DNA from: Actinomycetes bacterium
Lineage (GTDB): Bacteria; Actinomycetota; Actinomycetes; Actinomycetales; Beutenbergiaceae
Assembly: GCA_021793935.1 (NCBI GenBank)
Contig: JAJYRV010000079.1
Coordinates: forward strand, 1-7,888
Reading direction: 5' to 3'
DNA length: 7,888 nucleotides
Position 1 is the stretch's first letter; each line of letters opens with the position of its first letter. This document shows positions 1 to 6,159 of the stretch, in pieces. The notes beneath the pieces were generated by a model that was given only the letters and a program-made list of their open reading frames with translations, had not been told where the DNA came from and did no database searches. The position numbers and the translations under genes were made by a program.

Positions 1-45
1 TGCAAGGAGTGCTAGCGTTCCGATGTTTGCGCCGGTGTTGGGGAT
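1..45 (-). other. Start of LPXTG-type cell-wall sorting signal (IPNTG), cut by window edge
   Basis: Residues 1717-1721 read IPNTG directly after the acidic linker, followed by ANIGTLALLA, the beginning of a hydrophobic segment. Position, linker and following hydrophobicity fit a sortase sorting signal in which Ile replaces the usual first Leu. The rest of the membrane segment and the basic tail lie outside the window, so the signal is incomplete as seen. Confidence 0.8.
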
Positions 46-3000
46 GTCGTCGGGGTCATCGGAGGTGGAGGGGTCCTCGTCTCCGTTGTCGCCGGCGGCG
101 GGTTCGTCGTCTCCGTCCTCGTTTCCGGTGCCGTTGTCTCCGTCGGTGTTTCCGTCGGGATCTTTGGAGTCGTCGTCTCCGTTTCCGTCGTCGCCGTTGC
201 TGTCGTCGTCTCCGTTTCCGTCGTTTCCGTTGTCGTCGGAGTCTCCGTTTCCGTCGTTTCCGTTGTCGTCGGAGTCTCCGTTTCCGTCGTTTCCGTTGTC
301 GTCGGAGTCTCCGTTTCCGTCGTCGCCGTTCTCACCTCCGTCGTCGTTGTCTTCTGCTTCGACGACGATGGTGAAGGTGGCGGTGTGGGTGTCCTCGCCG
401 GATTCGTAGGTGACGGTGAGGGTTTGTTCCCCTACGGTGGTTGGGTCGTAGCCGGTGACGGTGACGTCGCCTGTGTCGAGGGTTTCTCGGCTGCCATCGG
501 AGTAGGCTGCGGTGATCTCCAGTCCGGCGAGGTCGAGTTCTTCGCCTTCGGTGTAGGTGGTCTTATCGGGCAGGGATGCCACCTCGATCCCCACCAACGA
601 CACGTCTTCGGAAACTTCCGCGACGCCGACCCACGAGAGCATGGGCGACTCATCGCTCGTGTTGCGAAGCGTGAACGTCAACTCCCCATCGCTCTCCAGA
701 GTCACCGGATAGCTCAGTACCTGGTTCGGTGAGGAACGATCCAGCGTAACGGTATCGACGACGTGATCCTCGCCGTCATACGTCAACACGACGTCCGCCG
801 TCCGAGAGTAGTCGGCCCACCAGGAGTGGCTCCCCGCGGTCAGCGTGTACTCGCCAGCCGGGAGCGTCACGGTGTACCCCAGTTCCGAGCCCTTCGGGTT
901 GGCTGTGTAGATCCCCGTGGTGGTGAGTTTGTTGTACTCCCCGGGCTCAATGCCCTTGAAGTTCACCTCGTCGTTGCCAGCGGAGTCTCTGCCGAAGTGG
1001 CCCCAGGTGCCGTCGAAAGGCTGGTCGGCGTCTTCGTTGAGGAGGTCCTCACCGAGCAGTTCCGCGATTGCTTCGTACGCCGGTGACAGGCGTTCCAGCT
1101 CGCCGTCGGCAGTGCCATTGATGTCGGCAAACGCCACTGCCCCTTCCGGCACGACCTCGACGTACCCGGAGAGGTCCGCCGAACCGTAGACCGCCGGGAC
1201 CTCCTGTGAGGACCACGGGTCGGTCAGGTCGAGCTCGCTGACATCCCACTCCACCGGAATCTCCCGCGTCGAATCGTCGACGAGCGTCGCCGTGACTGTT
1301 TCGGGAAGTTCCGGCTCGGTGCCGACCCAGGTCGCGACGTGGACGGGCTCGATATCGGTGATCTGCGACCACAGGGGAGCGGATCCCGCGCGGAGACGCT
1401 CGATGAGCGCCTGTGCACCTTCGCCGTCCAAGGCGTAACCGGCTGGATCGGCAACGGCCGCACGAGCAGACGCGATTGCGTTCTGCAGCGCAGACCAGGC
1501 GGGGTCGGTGAAGTCCTCCGACCGTTCAATTTCTTCGGCCTTCGCCAGTTCGGTTTCCAGCGCGTCGGTCGCGACCGGCTCCTCGGCGGGAGTCGAAATA
1601 ACGCCGACGGCGTCAATGGTCACCTCGCCCGAGGTGACCTCGAGGGTGACCGTGTGTTCGCCGAACTCGAGCCCGCGCAGGGTGTAGGGCTGCTGGAACT
1701 GACCGCTGCGTTGAGTGCGAGCATTCGGTTCCACAATTTCACCGTCCACGTAGGCGTCGAGGCGAGCGTCGCCCTCTCCTGAGCCGATGATGTCGAGCCC
1801 GGAACCGGTGAACGTGTAGGAAACCGTGGCCCCCTCGGACTGGTTGGTCGAGGTCGAGCGCTGGTATTCGTACATCCCCGCGCCGTTGGCGTGGTGCCAA
1901 TCGCCGTCGTAGACGAGCTTCGTCGCGGGCGGGTCGGACAGGTCGGTCATCTCCAGGTTGTCCAGGTATTCGCCGTAGTAGGGCACGAACCCGGGCACTC
2001 GTTCGATGAGGAGGTTATCGAACTGGGTGTGGTGGTAACCGCTGGCGAGGTCGACCCAGCCGGAACGGATCGGCGTGGGATCGGTCCACGTGGCCAGTTC
2101 CTCACCGTCGATCGCTGCGGTGATCTGGTCTCCGGCAACTTCGAGGGTGAGCTCGTGCCAGCCCTCGCCGGCTTCGGCGAGCTCGCCGGAGTCGACGACG
2201 GTTCCCCGCCGCTGAAGTTCCCAGGAGCCGTCGTAGGCAAACCTGAGCACGTACCCGCTGGAGCCGAGGCTCTGCGAGTTGTCTCCGCCGCTGGTGCGGG
2301 CACCGATGGCGGCGTAGTTGCCCTCCTCGCTGCTGCGTTCGAACCGCACGTCCATGCTCGCCCGGTAGTTGCTCCACCGGCGGTCGCCGATCGCGGTGAT
2401 CGGGTCGCCGCCGTTCCAGGCACCGCCGACGCCGGTTGCTTCGGCGTCCACCTGCTGGCGCAGCACCCAGCCGTCATCCGTTTCATAGGCCTCGAACGCG
2501 CCGTTCCGATCCCACGTGAACTGCGGGATGAGGCCGCTCGACCCGCCCCGGGACTCCACGAAGGACTCGGTTTCGGAGCTGACCTGCCCCTCGGGGGTGA
2601 TCAGCGGCACCGAGCGGTCCGAGTAGTCGAAATCATCGCTCCACAGCACGCCGCTCTCCGGATCCTCGTCGAGAACTTCGCGTTCTCCTTCGACGGGCAG
2701 GGGAGTCGTCCACTGCTCATCGCCCGAGACGTCGAGCGAGGTGACCGTAGCGATGGAGAACGGTTCGACCTCCACGGTGTAGGCGCCGTCAACACTCTCC
2801 ACGTCGCCCACGTGGCGCTTGTAGTTCGCGTTGAACGCCTCCCCGGAATCCGCCGACCGGGTTTCCCACACGGCGAGCGAATCGCCGTCGAGGTCGAAAC
2901 CTTCCGGCGTGATCCGGTAAGTCAACGGGTATTCGGAGTCGTTGACGATGACGGTGGAGAAGTCCGAACCATCCGGTGCGGCCATCGTCATGTAGTTCGG

Positions 3001-5193
3001 TTCGCCGTTGCGACCCACCACCGGGTTCTGCCCCGTCGCGCCGGAGTCGGACGCCTCGGGAAGGACTCGCCAGATCCCGCCGTCGTTCGCGTCGTCCTCC
3101 CAGCCGGTCACGGCGAAGTTGCTGAAGTGTTGCAGAACGGCCAGGCCACCGTCGTAGTGGATCCACCCCGACCACGGGTCGCGGGCGCTGACGAGTTCCT
3201 TGAAGGAGTACTGACCGCCTTCGTAGAAGGAACCGATCGCGGGCTGGTAGATGAAGTGGGTCCGGCGGGACTCGACAAACCCCTTGACGATGGTGTTCGC
3301 CATCTCCAGGGAACTGTTCGTGCCACCGATCCCCGTGCCCGGGACGCTGGGGTCAGCGGTGTTGTTGTGCGGGCGGAACGCGGTGTTGGAGAAGGTTGCC
3401 TGCGCTTCGCTGTTCCAGATCTCCTTGTCGAACTCCTCGGCCAGGCGGGTGAAGTTCTTCTCCGAGTCGTCGTTGGGGCTGTAGTGGTAGCCCGCGACGT
3501 CGACCGCATCGCGTAGTGCGTCATCGTTGACCATGTCCCCGCCGAAGGAGCCGACGCTTACCTCGTCGGAGATGACGACCTGGATCTGTTGATAGAGGTC
3601 TTGTTCTCCCTCGCGGAAACCGGCGAGGTCGGCGTCCTCGCTCACGTAGCCCGTGTCATCGGTGCGTACCCGCTCGGCGTACTGCTTGGTCCACTCCAGA
3701 TCCGCCTGCTGTTCGTTCACGCCCGGATTGACGTAGTCGACCATGTAGCCGTATTCGCGGTAGGCAGCCAGGATCGTGTTCTTGTACCACGTGTAGATCT
3801 TGTCGTTGTCATCCGCCCAGGTGGGTGCGTTCCAGCGCAGGATCGAGACCTTGAGGTCCGGGTTGACCTTCTTCGCATCGGCGGCGAGTTGGAAGCCGGG
3901 GTGCCGGGTGACGTTGGCGGGTTCATCGGCCGTCCGCATCGTCGCAACATCCGGTCCCGTGGAGTTGTTGCGGTCGTTGCCCATCTCGATCTTCACCTGA
4001 TTCATGATCGGGTGATCGCCCCCGAAGAGCACGCGCAGCAGTTCGGCGTAGGCCTCGGGGTGTTCGGACTTGTAATCCATGAGGACGGCGCTCGTGCTGT
4101 TGGCGCTCAGCGTTCCGAACCCCTTGAAGGTGAGCCCGTTGAGATTGTCAGCCGGGATGTCGGCGGCGTCGATGTTGAGGTCGATCGCATCGGCCGGTTC
4201 CTCCTCCGGATCGGTCGCCTCCTCGCCGTCGAGCTCCGCCTTGGCGTCCCCGTTGGCGATGGCGAACCAACTGAGGATCGGGCCCTCACCGCCGGAGCCT
4301 TGATAGGAGAGGCGGACGTTCTGCGCACCGTCGGGGATCGTGACGACGTGCGATTCGAACCGCTCTTCCGGCTTATCCGCTGTGGTGGAGAGCTTGATGG
4401 TGCCGAGCTGGTCGGTTTCGGTGTCGCCGTCGAGGTCGTAGGTGAGGGTCGGGTCGATTTGACGGAAACGGTCCTGGCCCGCGGCGTAGAACTCGTAGAA
4501 CCCGCTCGAGAGCGTGTACGTGCCTGGGTCGAGCGCGAGGCCGAAGTCTACGGACTCGGAGTTCGTTCGCACACCGAGCTCGTACTTGTTGAGCGCCGCC
4601 AGGTCGGTGTCCTCAGCGGGGTCGCCGCCAGGTATGGAGAGTTTGTAATCCTCCCCGCCTTCGGCGAGGTAACCCCAGCCGTCACCGGAGTCGTAGGCCT
4701 GGTCGGGCGCGGCGTTCCGCAGCGACTCGTCGGCGAGCGTCCGCGCCGCCTCGAAGGCGGCAGAGGAGGTGGGCTCGTTCGAGTACCACTTGTCCTGCGC
4801 GTCCCCGCCTCGACCGGCGTCGACGAAATAGACGAGCGAGTGATCGGCCGGCGGGAGTACCTCCACCTCGGCGGTGAGGGGTTCGCCATCGGCATCACCG
4901 CTGACTTCCACCGTTGAGTACGGGGCGGAAAACAGGTCCTCTCCCAGGTCCCACTCGATCGCTCCCGCGACATCGGGAACCTCCGCGGGCAGCGACGTCT
5001 CCTCGAGCGACTGCGCATCCAAATAGGCGGCGGCGCGGATCACTTCCGGTGGCGCGGCGTGCGCCGGTACCGCCCCGATGGCCCCGGAGGTCAGCGCGAG
5101 GCCCGCGACGGCGAGCGTGGAAACGGCAGTGGTGAGCAGAGAATTTGGTCTGTGACTTCGCGCTCCGTGTGCAGTAGCTGCGGTCATCGACAT
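1..5193 (-). CDS. Secreted, sortase-anchored multidomain GH59-type glycosidase (galactocerebrosidase/beta-galactosidase-like), 3' end outside window
   Basis: One open frame of 1731 codons from ATG at 5193-5191 to base 1, with no stop, so the C-terminus is missing. An AAAGGG Shine-Dalgarno 7 nt upstream supports this ATG over the second one two codons later. Order by residue: signal peptide 1-46; Ig-like plus beta-sandwich unit about 55-314; GH59-like barrel and beta-sandwich about 340-820, with candidate acid/base E494 (GVNEQ), nucleophile E596 (IWNSEAQ) and D672-W677 (DPWSGW); lectin-like domain 849-1064; small beta-sandwich 1092-1201; FIVAR-like segment 1209-1267; second Ig-like plus sandwich unit 1278-1527; Big_3-like domain 1531-1612; acidic linker 1613-1716; IPNTG 1717-1721 and the start of a hydrophobic segment. 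GH59 enzymes remove terminal beta-galactose, as from galactosylceramide; the substrate here is unknown. Human galactocerebrosidase is under 700 residues, so over half of this protein is accessory. Family call is strong, specificity weak. Confidence 0.9.
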   Translation of the reverse strand, partial: MSMTAATAHGARSHRPNSLLTTAVSTLAVAGLALTSGAIGAVPAHAAPPEVIRAAAYLDAQSLEETSLPAEVPDVAGAIEWDLGEDLFSAPYSTVEVSGDADGEPLTAEVEVLPPADHSLVYFVDAGRGGDAQDKWYSNEPTSSAAFEAARTLADESLRNAAPDQAYDSGDGWGYLAEGGEDYKLSIPGGDPAEDTDLAALNKYELGVRTNSESVDFGLALDPGTYTLSSGFYEFYAAGQDRFRQIDPTLTYDLDGDTETDQLGTIKLSTTADKPEERFESHVVTIPDGAQNVRLSYQGSGGEGPILSWFAIANGDAKAELDGEEATDPEEEPADAIDLNIDAADIPADNLNGLTFKGFGTLSANSTSAVLMDYKSEHPEAYAELLRVLFGGDHPIMNQVKIEMGNDRNNSTGPDVATMRTADEPANVTRHPGFQLAADAKKVNPDLKVSILRWNAPTWADDNDKIYTWYKNTILAAYREYGYMVDYVNPGVNEQQADLEWTKQYAERVRTDDTGYVSEDADLAGFREGEQDLYQQIQVVISDEVSVGSFGGDMVNDDALRDAVDVAGYHYSPNDDSEKNFTRLAEEFDKEIWNSEAQATFSNTAFRPHNNTADPSVPGTGIGGTNSSLEMANTIVKGFVESRRTHFIYQPAIGSFYEGGQYSFKELVSARDPWSGWIHYDGGLAVLQHFSNFAVTGWEDDANDGGIWRVLPEASDSGATGQNPVVGRNGEPNYMTMAAPDGSDFSTVIVNDSEYPLTYRITPEGFDLDGDSLAVWETRSADSGEAFNANYKRHVGDVESVDGAYTVEVEPFSIATVTSLDVSGDEQWTTPLPVEGEREVLDEDPESGVLWSDDFDYSDRSVPLITPEGQVSSETESFVESRGGSSGLIPQFTWDRNGAFEAYETDDGWVLRQQVDAEATGVGGAWNGGDPITAIGDRRWSNYRASMDVRFERSSEEGNYAAIGARTSGGDNSQSLGSSGYVLRFAYDGSWELQRRGTVVDSGELAEAGEGWHELTLEVAGDQITAAIDGEELATWTDPTPIRSGWVDLASGYHHTQFDNLLIERVPGFVPYYGEYLDNLEMTDLSDPPATKLVYDGDWHHANGAGMYEYQRSTSTNQSEGATVSYTFTGSGLDIIGSGEGDARLDAYVDGEIVEPNARTQRSGQFQQPYTLRGLEFGEHTVTLEVTSGEVTIDAVGVISTPAEEPVATDALETELAKAEEIERSEDFTDPAWSALQNAIASARAAVADPAGYALDGEGAQALIERLRAGSAPLWSQITDIEPVHVATWVGTEPELPETVTATLVDDSTREIPVEWDVSELDLTDPWSSQEVPAVYGSADLSGYVEVVPEGAVAFADINGTADGELERLSPAYEAIAELLGEDLLNEDADQPFDGTWGHFGRDSAGNDEVNFKGIEPGEYNKLTTTGIYTANPKGSELGYTVTLPAGEYTLTAGSHSWWADYSRTADVVLTYDGEDHVVDTVTLDRSSPNQVLSYPVTLESDGELTFTLRNTSDESPMLSWVGVAEVSEDVSLVGIEVASLPDKTTYTEGEELDLAGLEITAAYSDGSRETLDTGDVTVTGYDPTTVGEQTLTVTYESGEDTHTATFTIVVEAEDNDDGGENGDDGNGDSDDNGNDGNGDSDDNGNDGNGDSDDNGNDGNGDDDSNGDDGNGDDDSKDPDGNTDGDNGTGNEDGDDEPAAGDNGDEDPSTSDDPDDIPNTGANIGTLALLA
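46..357 (-). other. Extremely acidic Asp/Asn/Gly-rich wall-spanning linker
   Basis: Residues 1613-1716, made almost wholly of Asp, Asn, Gly, Glu and Ser, with a single Lys and no hydrophobic core. It lies between the last Ig-like domain and the sorting motif, the place where wall-spanning, unfolded linkers sit in sortase-anchored proteins. The spacing of Asp/Asn residues (such as DGNGDSDDNG) loosely recalls calcium-binding acidic repeats, but no exact EF-loop or RTX nonapeptide is present. Confidence 0.8.
227..325. repeat. Three tandem 33-bp repeats within the linker coding sequence
   Basis: Units start at 227, 260 and 293. The first two are identical over 33 bp, and the third differs only in its last few bases (cgtcgtttcc becomes cgtcgtcgcc). 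A degenerate fourth unit occupies 194-226. Each unit encodes 11 residues, read on the minus strand as a rotation of SDDNGNDGNGD. Because 33 is a multiple of three, gain or loss of units would keep the frame. Near-identity at DNA level suggests recent expansion. Confidence 0.9.
358..603 (-). other. Big_3-type bacterial Ig-like domain
   Basis: Residues 1531-1612. VSLVGIEVASLPDKTTYTEG, then ELDLAGLEITAAYSDGS, VTVTGYDPTTVGEQTLTVTY and ATFTIVVE. This is the usual order for group 3 bacterial Ig-like domains (a 'P.kt.Y..Ge.ldl.Gl.v...ysdGs' start and 'vG.qtvtVty' end). It serves as a stalk between the enzyme and the wall linker. Confidence 0.85.
613..1362 (-). other. C-terminal copy of the duplicated Ig-like (Big_4-type) + beta-sandwich module
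   Basis: Residues about 1278-1527. A Big_4-like Ig domain contains GTEPELPETVTATLVDDSTR, VEWDVSELD and VEVVPEG. It runs into AVAFADING, a helical part (AYEAIAELLGEDLLN), ADQPFDGTWGHFG, LPAGEYTLTAGSHSWWAD and PMLSWVGVAEV. The landmarks align one by one with residues 55-314 of the same protein. The Ig part is longer and more regular here than in the N-terminal copy. Confidence 0.65.
1393..1569 (-). other. FIVAR-like helical segment
   Basis: Residues 1209-1267. Two helices, ALETELAKAEEIERSEDFT and SALQNAIASARAAVADPAGY, then ALDGEGAQALIERL. The hydrophobic spacing and the 'dpa w..l..ai..A..v' pattern match FIVAR-type repeats of Gram-positive surface proteins. It probably acts as a rigid spacer. 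Confidence 0.55.
1591..1920 (-). other. Small beta-sandwich module of unknown function in the GH59 protein
   Basis: Residues 1092-1201. It starts with KLVYDGDWHHANG and continues with ATVSYTFTGSGLDIIGSGEG, LDAYVDGEIVE, LRGLEFGEHTVTLEVTSG and VTIDAVGVI. The pattern (whole-domain sandwich, 'tGsGldiig', 'y.DG', 'L..G.Htv.l', 'idav.v') is that of carbohydrate-binding-like modules found beside glycosidase domains. The ligand is unknown. Confidence 0.55.
2002..2649 (-). other. Lectin-like (LamG-fold) C-terminal domain typical of GH59
   Basis: Residues 849-1064. It opens with VLWSDDFDYSDRS and contains TAIGDRRWSNYRASMDVRFE, which parallels the IIGDYNWTNLTIKCDVYIE segment of mammalian galactocerebrosidase. 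It closes with YHHTQFDNLLIE, parallel to FAQFDNFLVE. This domain separates GH59 from the related GH30 barrels and is the strongest single support for the family call. Confidence 0.85.
2734..4176 (-). other. GH59-like catalytic barrel plus beta-sandwich domain
   Basis: Residues about 340-820. The barrel begins near LTFKGFGTLSANSTS, matching the FDGIGAVSGGG start of galactocerebrosidase. VKIEMGND corresponds to the VKVEIGGD strand, and VNPGVNEQ to the IWNE strand with the proton donor (E494 here). IWNSEAQATF corresponds to LWSSEDFSTL with the nucleophile (E596 here). ARDPWSGWIHYDGGLAVLQH corresponds to the AQEPWSGHY region and what follows it. Both glutamates are intact, so the domain is expected to be active. 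They are 102 residues apart, against 76 in mammalian galactocerebrosidase (E182 and E258), because of an acidic insertion after QYAERV. Residues from about 730 form the sandwich packed beside the barrel. Confidence 0.85.
4252..5031 (-). other. N-terminal copy of a duplicated Ig-like + beta-sandwich module
   Basis: Residues about 55-314. An Ig-like piece containing IEWDL and PYSTVEVSG leads into LVYFVDAG. A helical stretch (EAARTLADESLRN) and APDQAYDSGDGWGY follow, then a beta-rich part with LDPGTYTLSSGFYEFYA and a closing PILSWFAIANG. The same order of landmarks occurs near the C-terminus at bases 613-1362. It resembles the malectin-like or carbohydrate-binding sandwich domains that flank the catalytic domain in many actinobacterial glycosidases. 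Glycan binding is inferred, not shown. Confidence 0.6.
5056..5193 (-). other. Sec-type signal peptide of the GH59 protein
   Basis: Residues 1-46: a polar N-region with Arg12, His14 and Arg15, a hydrophobic core around residues 19-42 (LLTTAVSTLAVAGLALTSGA), and a likely signal peptidase I site PAHA|APPEV after Ala46. There is no lipobox cysteine, so this is not a lipoprotein. A twin-arginine motif is absent. Confidence 0.85.
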
Positions 5194-5200
5194 GTGGGCA

Positions 5201-5206
5201 CCCTTT
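5201..5206 (-). promoter_or_regulatory. Ribosome binding site of the GH59 gene
   Basis: On the minus strand AAAGGG sits 7 nt before ATG at 5193. The in-frame ATG at 5187 would be 13 nt away, so the first ATG is preferred. Confidence 0.65.
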
Positions 5207-5277
5207 CTTTGGCTGCAGCGCCATGGTTACCGAGTTGAGCCGGGCGACTGAGAAATCTCGGAAGCACGCTCCCGGGA

Positions 5278-5299
5278 GGTCCGCCTACTGTGGCGGTCC
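5278..5299 (-). other. Hairpin in the probable 5' leader of the GH59 gene
   Basis: CCGCC (5281-5285) pairs with GGCGG (5292-5296) across a 6-nt loop. After one T/T mismatch a further GG/CC pair extends the stem. It adjoins a 10-bp palindrome CTCCCGGGAG at 5269-5278. It would lie in the leader if the GH59 transcript starts near 5300 or beyond. A regulatory role is only a guess; GC-rich DNA forms such stems often. Confidence 0.35.
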
Positions 5300-5361
5300 C
5301 AGCCGCGATCAAGTCATCATGCAATCAGCAAGCAACAGCAAATGCAAGAACATGAACAGAA

Positions 5362-5368
5362 GTGATCA
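5362..5368 (+). promoter_or_regulatory. Candidate operator GTGATCA upstream of the ThuA-like gene
   Basis: GTGATCA with palindromic core TGATCA, 12 nt upstream of the candidate -10 TAACGT. The same 7-mer occurs before the regulator and dehydrogenase genes in similar geometry. The likely binder is the DeoR/LacI hybrid encoded at 6182-7282. This site could also serve the divergent GH59 gene. Confidence 0.4.
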
Positions 5369-5441
5369 GTAAGTAACGTTGTGTAGGGTGGTCGTGGCGT
5401 TCAGCGCGAGCGTTGTGCGCACGTGTTCTAACTGCTCGACG

Positions 5442-5448
5442 AAAGGAG
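5442..5448 (+). promoter_or_regulatory. Ribosome binding site that fixes the GTG start of the ThuA-like gene
   Basis: AAAGGAG followed by 6 nt and GTG at 5455. An upstream in-frame TTG at 5413 has no such site, and starting there would add 14 residues (TTG to the ATC before the GTG) that do not look like the family's N-terminus. Confidence 0.85.
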
Positions 5449-5454
5449 CACATC

Positions 5455-6153
5455 GTGGCGCGGGTCCTCATTCTCTCCGGTGGCGGGCGGTATTCCGATC
5501 CCTGGCACCCCTTCCCCACGACCTCGCAGATCATCGCTTCGGCGTTGGCCGAGGCGGGGCATGAGGTGGAAGTGAGCGACCGCGTGGAGCAGCGGCTCTG
5601 CGAGCTCACCCCCGGCAGCATCGATGTGCTCCTCACCGACATCGGCAACGCCGCGGCCGACAACGTGGAAGTTCCCACGTGGGACGAACCCGACCCGGAG
5701 CGTTACGCCACGGCGATGCAGAACCTCGTCGCCTACCGCGATAGCGGGGGAGGGCTCGTGGGCGTCCACGTTTCCGCCACCGCGTGGCCGGACGAGCCCG
5801 AATGGGCGAACTTCCTCGGCGGGCGCTGGGTCCGGGGTACGACGATGCACCCCCCGCTGGGGCCCGCGAGCATCGAGGTCATTGATCGCGACCACCCCGT
5901 CACTACCGGGGTCGCCTCCTTCGAGACCGAGGACGAGAAATACACATACCTACACGTCCACGACGGCGTGCGAGTCCTTGCCCAGCACACGTATGAGGGC
6001 AAGCCCCAGCCGCTCGTCTGGGCACACGAAACCCCCGCGGGCGGTCGCGTGGTCTACACCGCGCTGGGCCACGACGAGGGTGCCTACGAGGCGCCCGAGG
6101 TGCTGCGCATCATCGGGCAAGGCGTCGACTGGGTGACGGCGGCTCGCGCGTAG
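5455..6153 (+). CDS. ThuA-like domain protein (class I glutamine amidotransferase-like fold)
   Basis: 232 residues from GTG to TAG, about the usual length of a stand-alone ThuA domain. The N-terminal strand ARVLILSGGGRYSDPWHPF (residues 2-20), IDVLLTDIG (56-64), GGGLVGVHVSATAW (98-111), DHPVTTGV (146-153), ETEDEKYTYLH (157-167), PLVWAHE (186-192) and VVYTALGHDEGAYEAPEVL (199-217) follow the family's order of motifs. There is no signal peptide, so it is cytoplasmic. The family is named for trehalose utilization in rhizobia, where ThuA works with the dehydrogenase ThuB on keto-sugar intermediates; many members are uncharacterised. The catalytic Cys of true amidotransferases is absent at the nucleophile-elbow position, where GVHVS is seen. 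It is divergent from the GH59 gene and convergent with the regulator gene, whose stop is 28 nt away. A role in processing the released sugar is inferred. Confidence 0.88.
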   Translation: MARVLILSGGGRYSDPWHPFPTTSQIIASALAEAGHEVEVSDRVEQRLCELTPGSIDVLLTDIGNAAADNVEVPTWDEPDPERYATAMQNLVAYRDSGGGLVGVHVSATAWPDEPEWANFLGGRWVRGTTMHPPLGPASIEVIDRDHPVTTGVASFETEDEKYTYLHVHDGVRVLAQHTYEGKPQPLVWAHETPAGGRVVYTALGHDEGAYEAPEVLRIIGQGVDWVTAARA

Positions 6154-6159
6154 CTCGCG

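Larger units (their letters stand above)
5194..5454. promoter_or_regulatory. Divergent promoter region between the GH59 and ThuA-like genes
   Basis: This 261-bp gap separates two genes that point away from each other, so it must carry both promoters. Its middle (about 5305-5380) is clearly less GC-rich than the coding DNA. For the plus strand a TANNNT-type -10 (TAACGT, 5374-5379) with a poor -35 (ATGAAC, 5352-5357) can be proposed. GTGATCA at 5362-5368 lies between them. No convincing -35/-10 pair was found for the minus-strand gene; CATGAT (complement of 5315-5320) is the best -10 guess. The side nearest GH59 holds a hairpin at 5278-5299. Confidence 0.55.

Noticed and set aside
194..325. A CRISPR array
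   Set aside because: The repeats are tandem with no unique spacers and lie in frame within a coding region.
9..409. Arg-rich, Ser/Pro-rich and Thr/Glu-rich repeat proteins readable in other frames of 9-409
   Set aside because: These are out-of-frame readings of the 33-bp repeats in the acidic linker. The frame continuous with the GH59 protein gives an acidic linker followed by a sorting motif, which makes biological sense.
2597..2603. A fourth GTGATCA
   Set aside because: It lies inside the GH59 coding sequence (codons for LIT) with no promoter nearby, so it is best explained by chance.
1891..3516. A 541-codon open frame on the plus strand opposite the GH59 gene
   Set aside because: Its translation is rich in Val, Arg, Gly and Ala with no recognisable domain, and it is antisense to a region with clear GH59 and lectin motifs. 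GC-rich codon bias on one strand commonly opens the opposite frame. No good ribosome binding site was noted.
2734..4176. A GH30 glucosylceramidase or xylanase instead of GH59
   Set aside because: GH30 also has an NE proton donor in a similar barrel, but the DPWSGW region and the IGDRRWSNY...FDNLLIE lectin domain are features of GH59 galactocerebrosidases.
3589..4917. A 442-codon open frame on the plus strand opposite the GH59 catalytic domain
   Set aside because: Same reason: low-complexity Val/Gly/Arg/Glu composition, antisense to a well-supported coding region, no domain seen.
5415..5422. Palindrome GTGCGCAC upstream of the ThuA-like gene
   Set aside because: Only 8 bp, not extended on either side and not repeated in the other promoter region. 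It is too short to call an operator in GC-rich DNA.
5455..6153. A true glutamine amidotransferase or DJ-1/PfpI-type protease
   Set aside because: The nucleophile-elbow position (GVHVS) has no Cys, while the HP..tG, DE.Y and YTALGHD motifs are those of the ThuA family.
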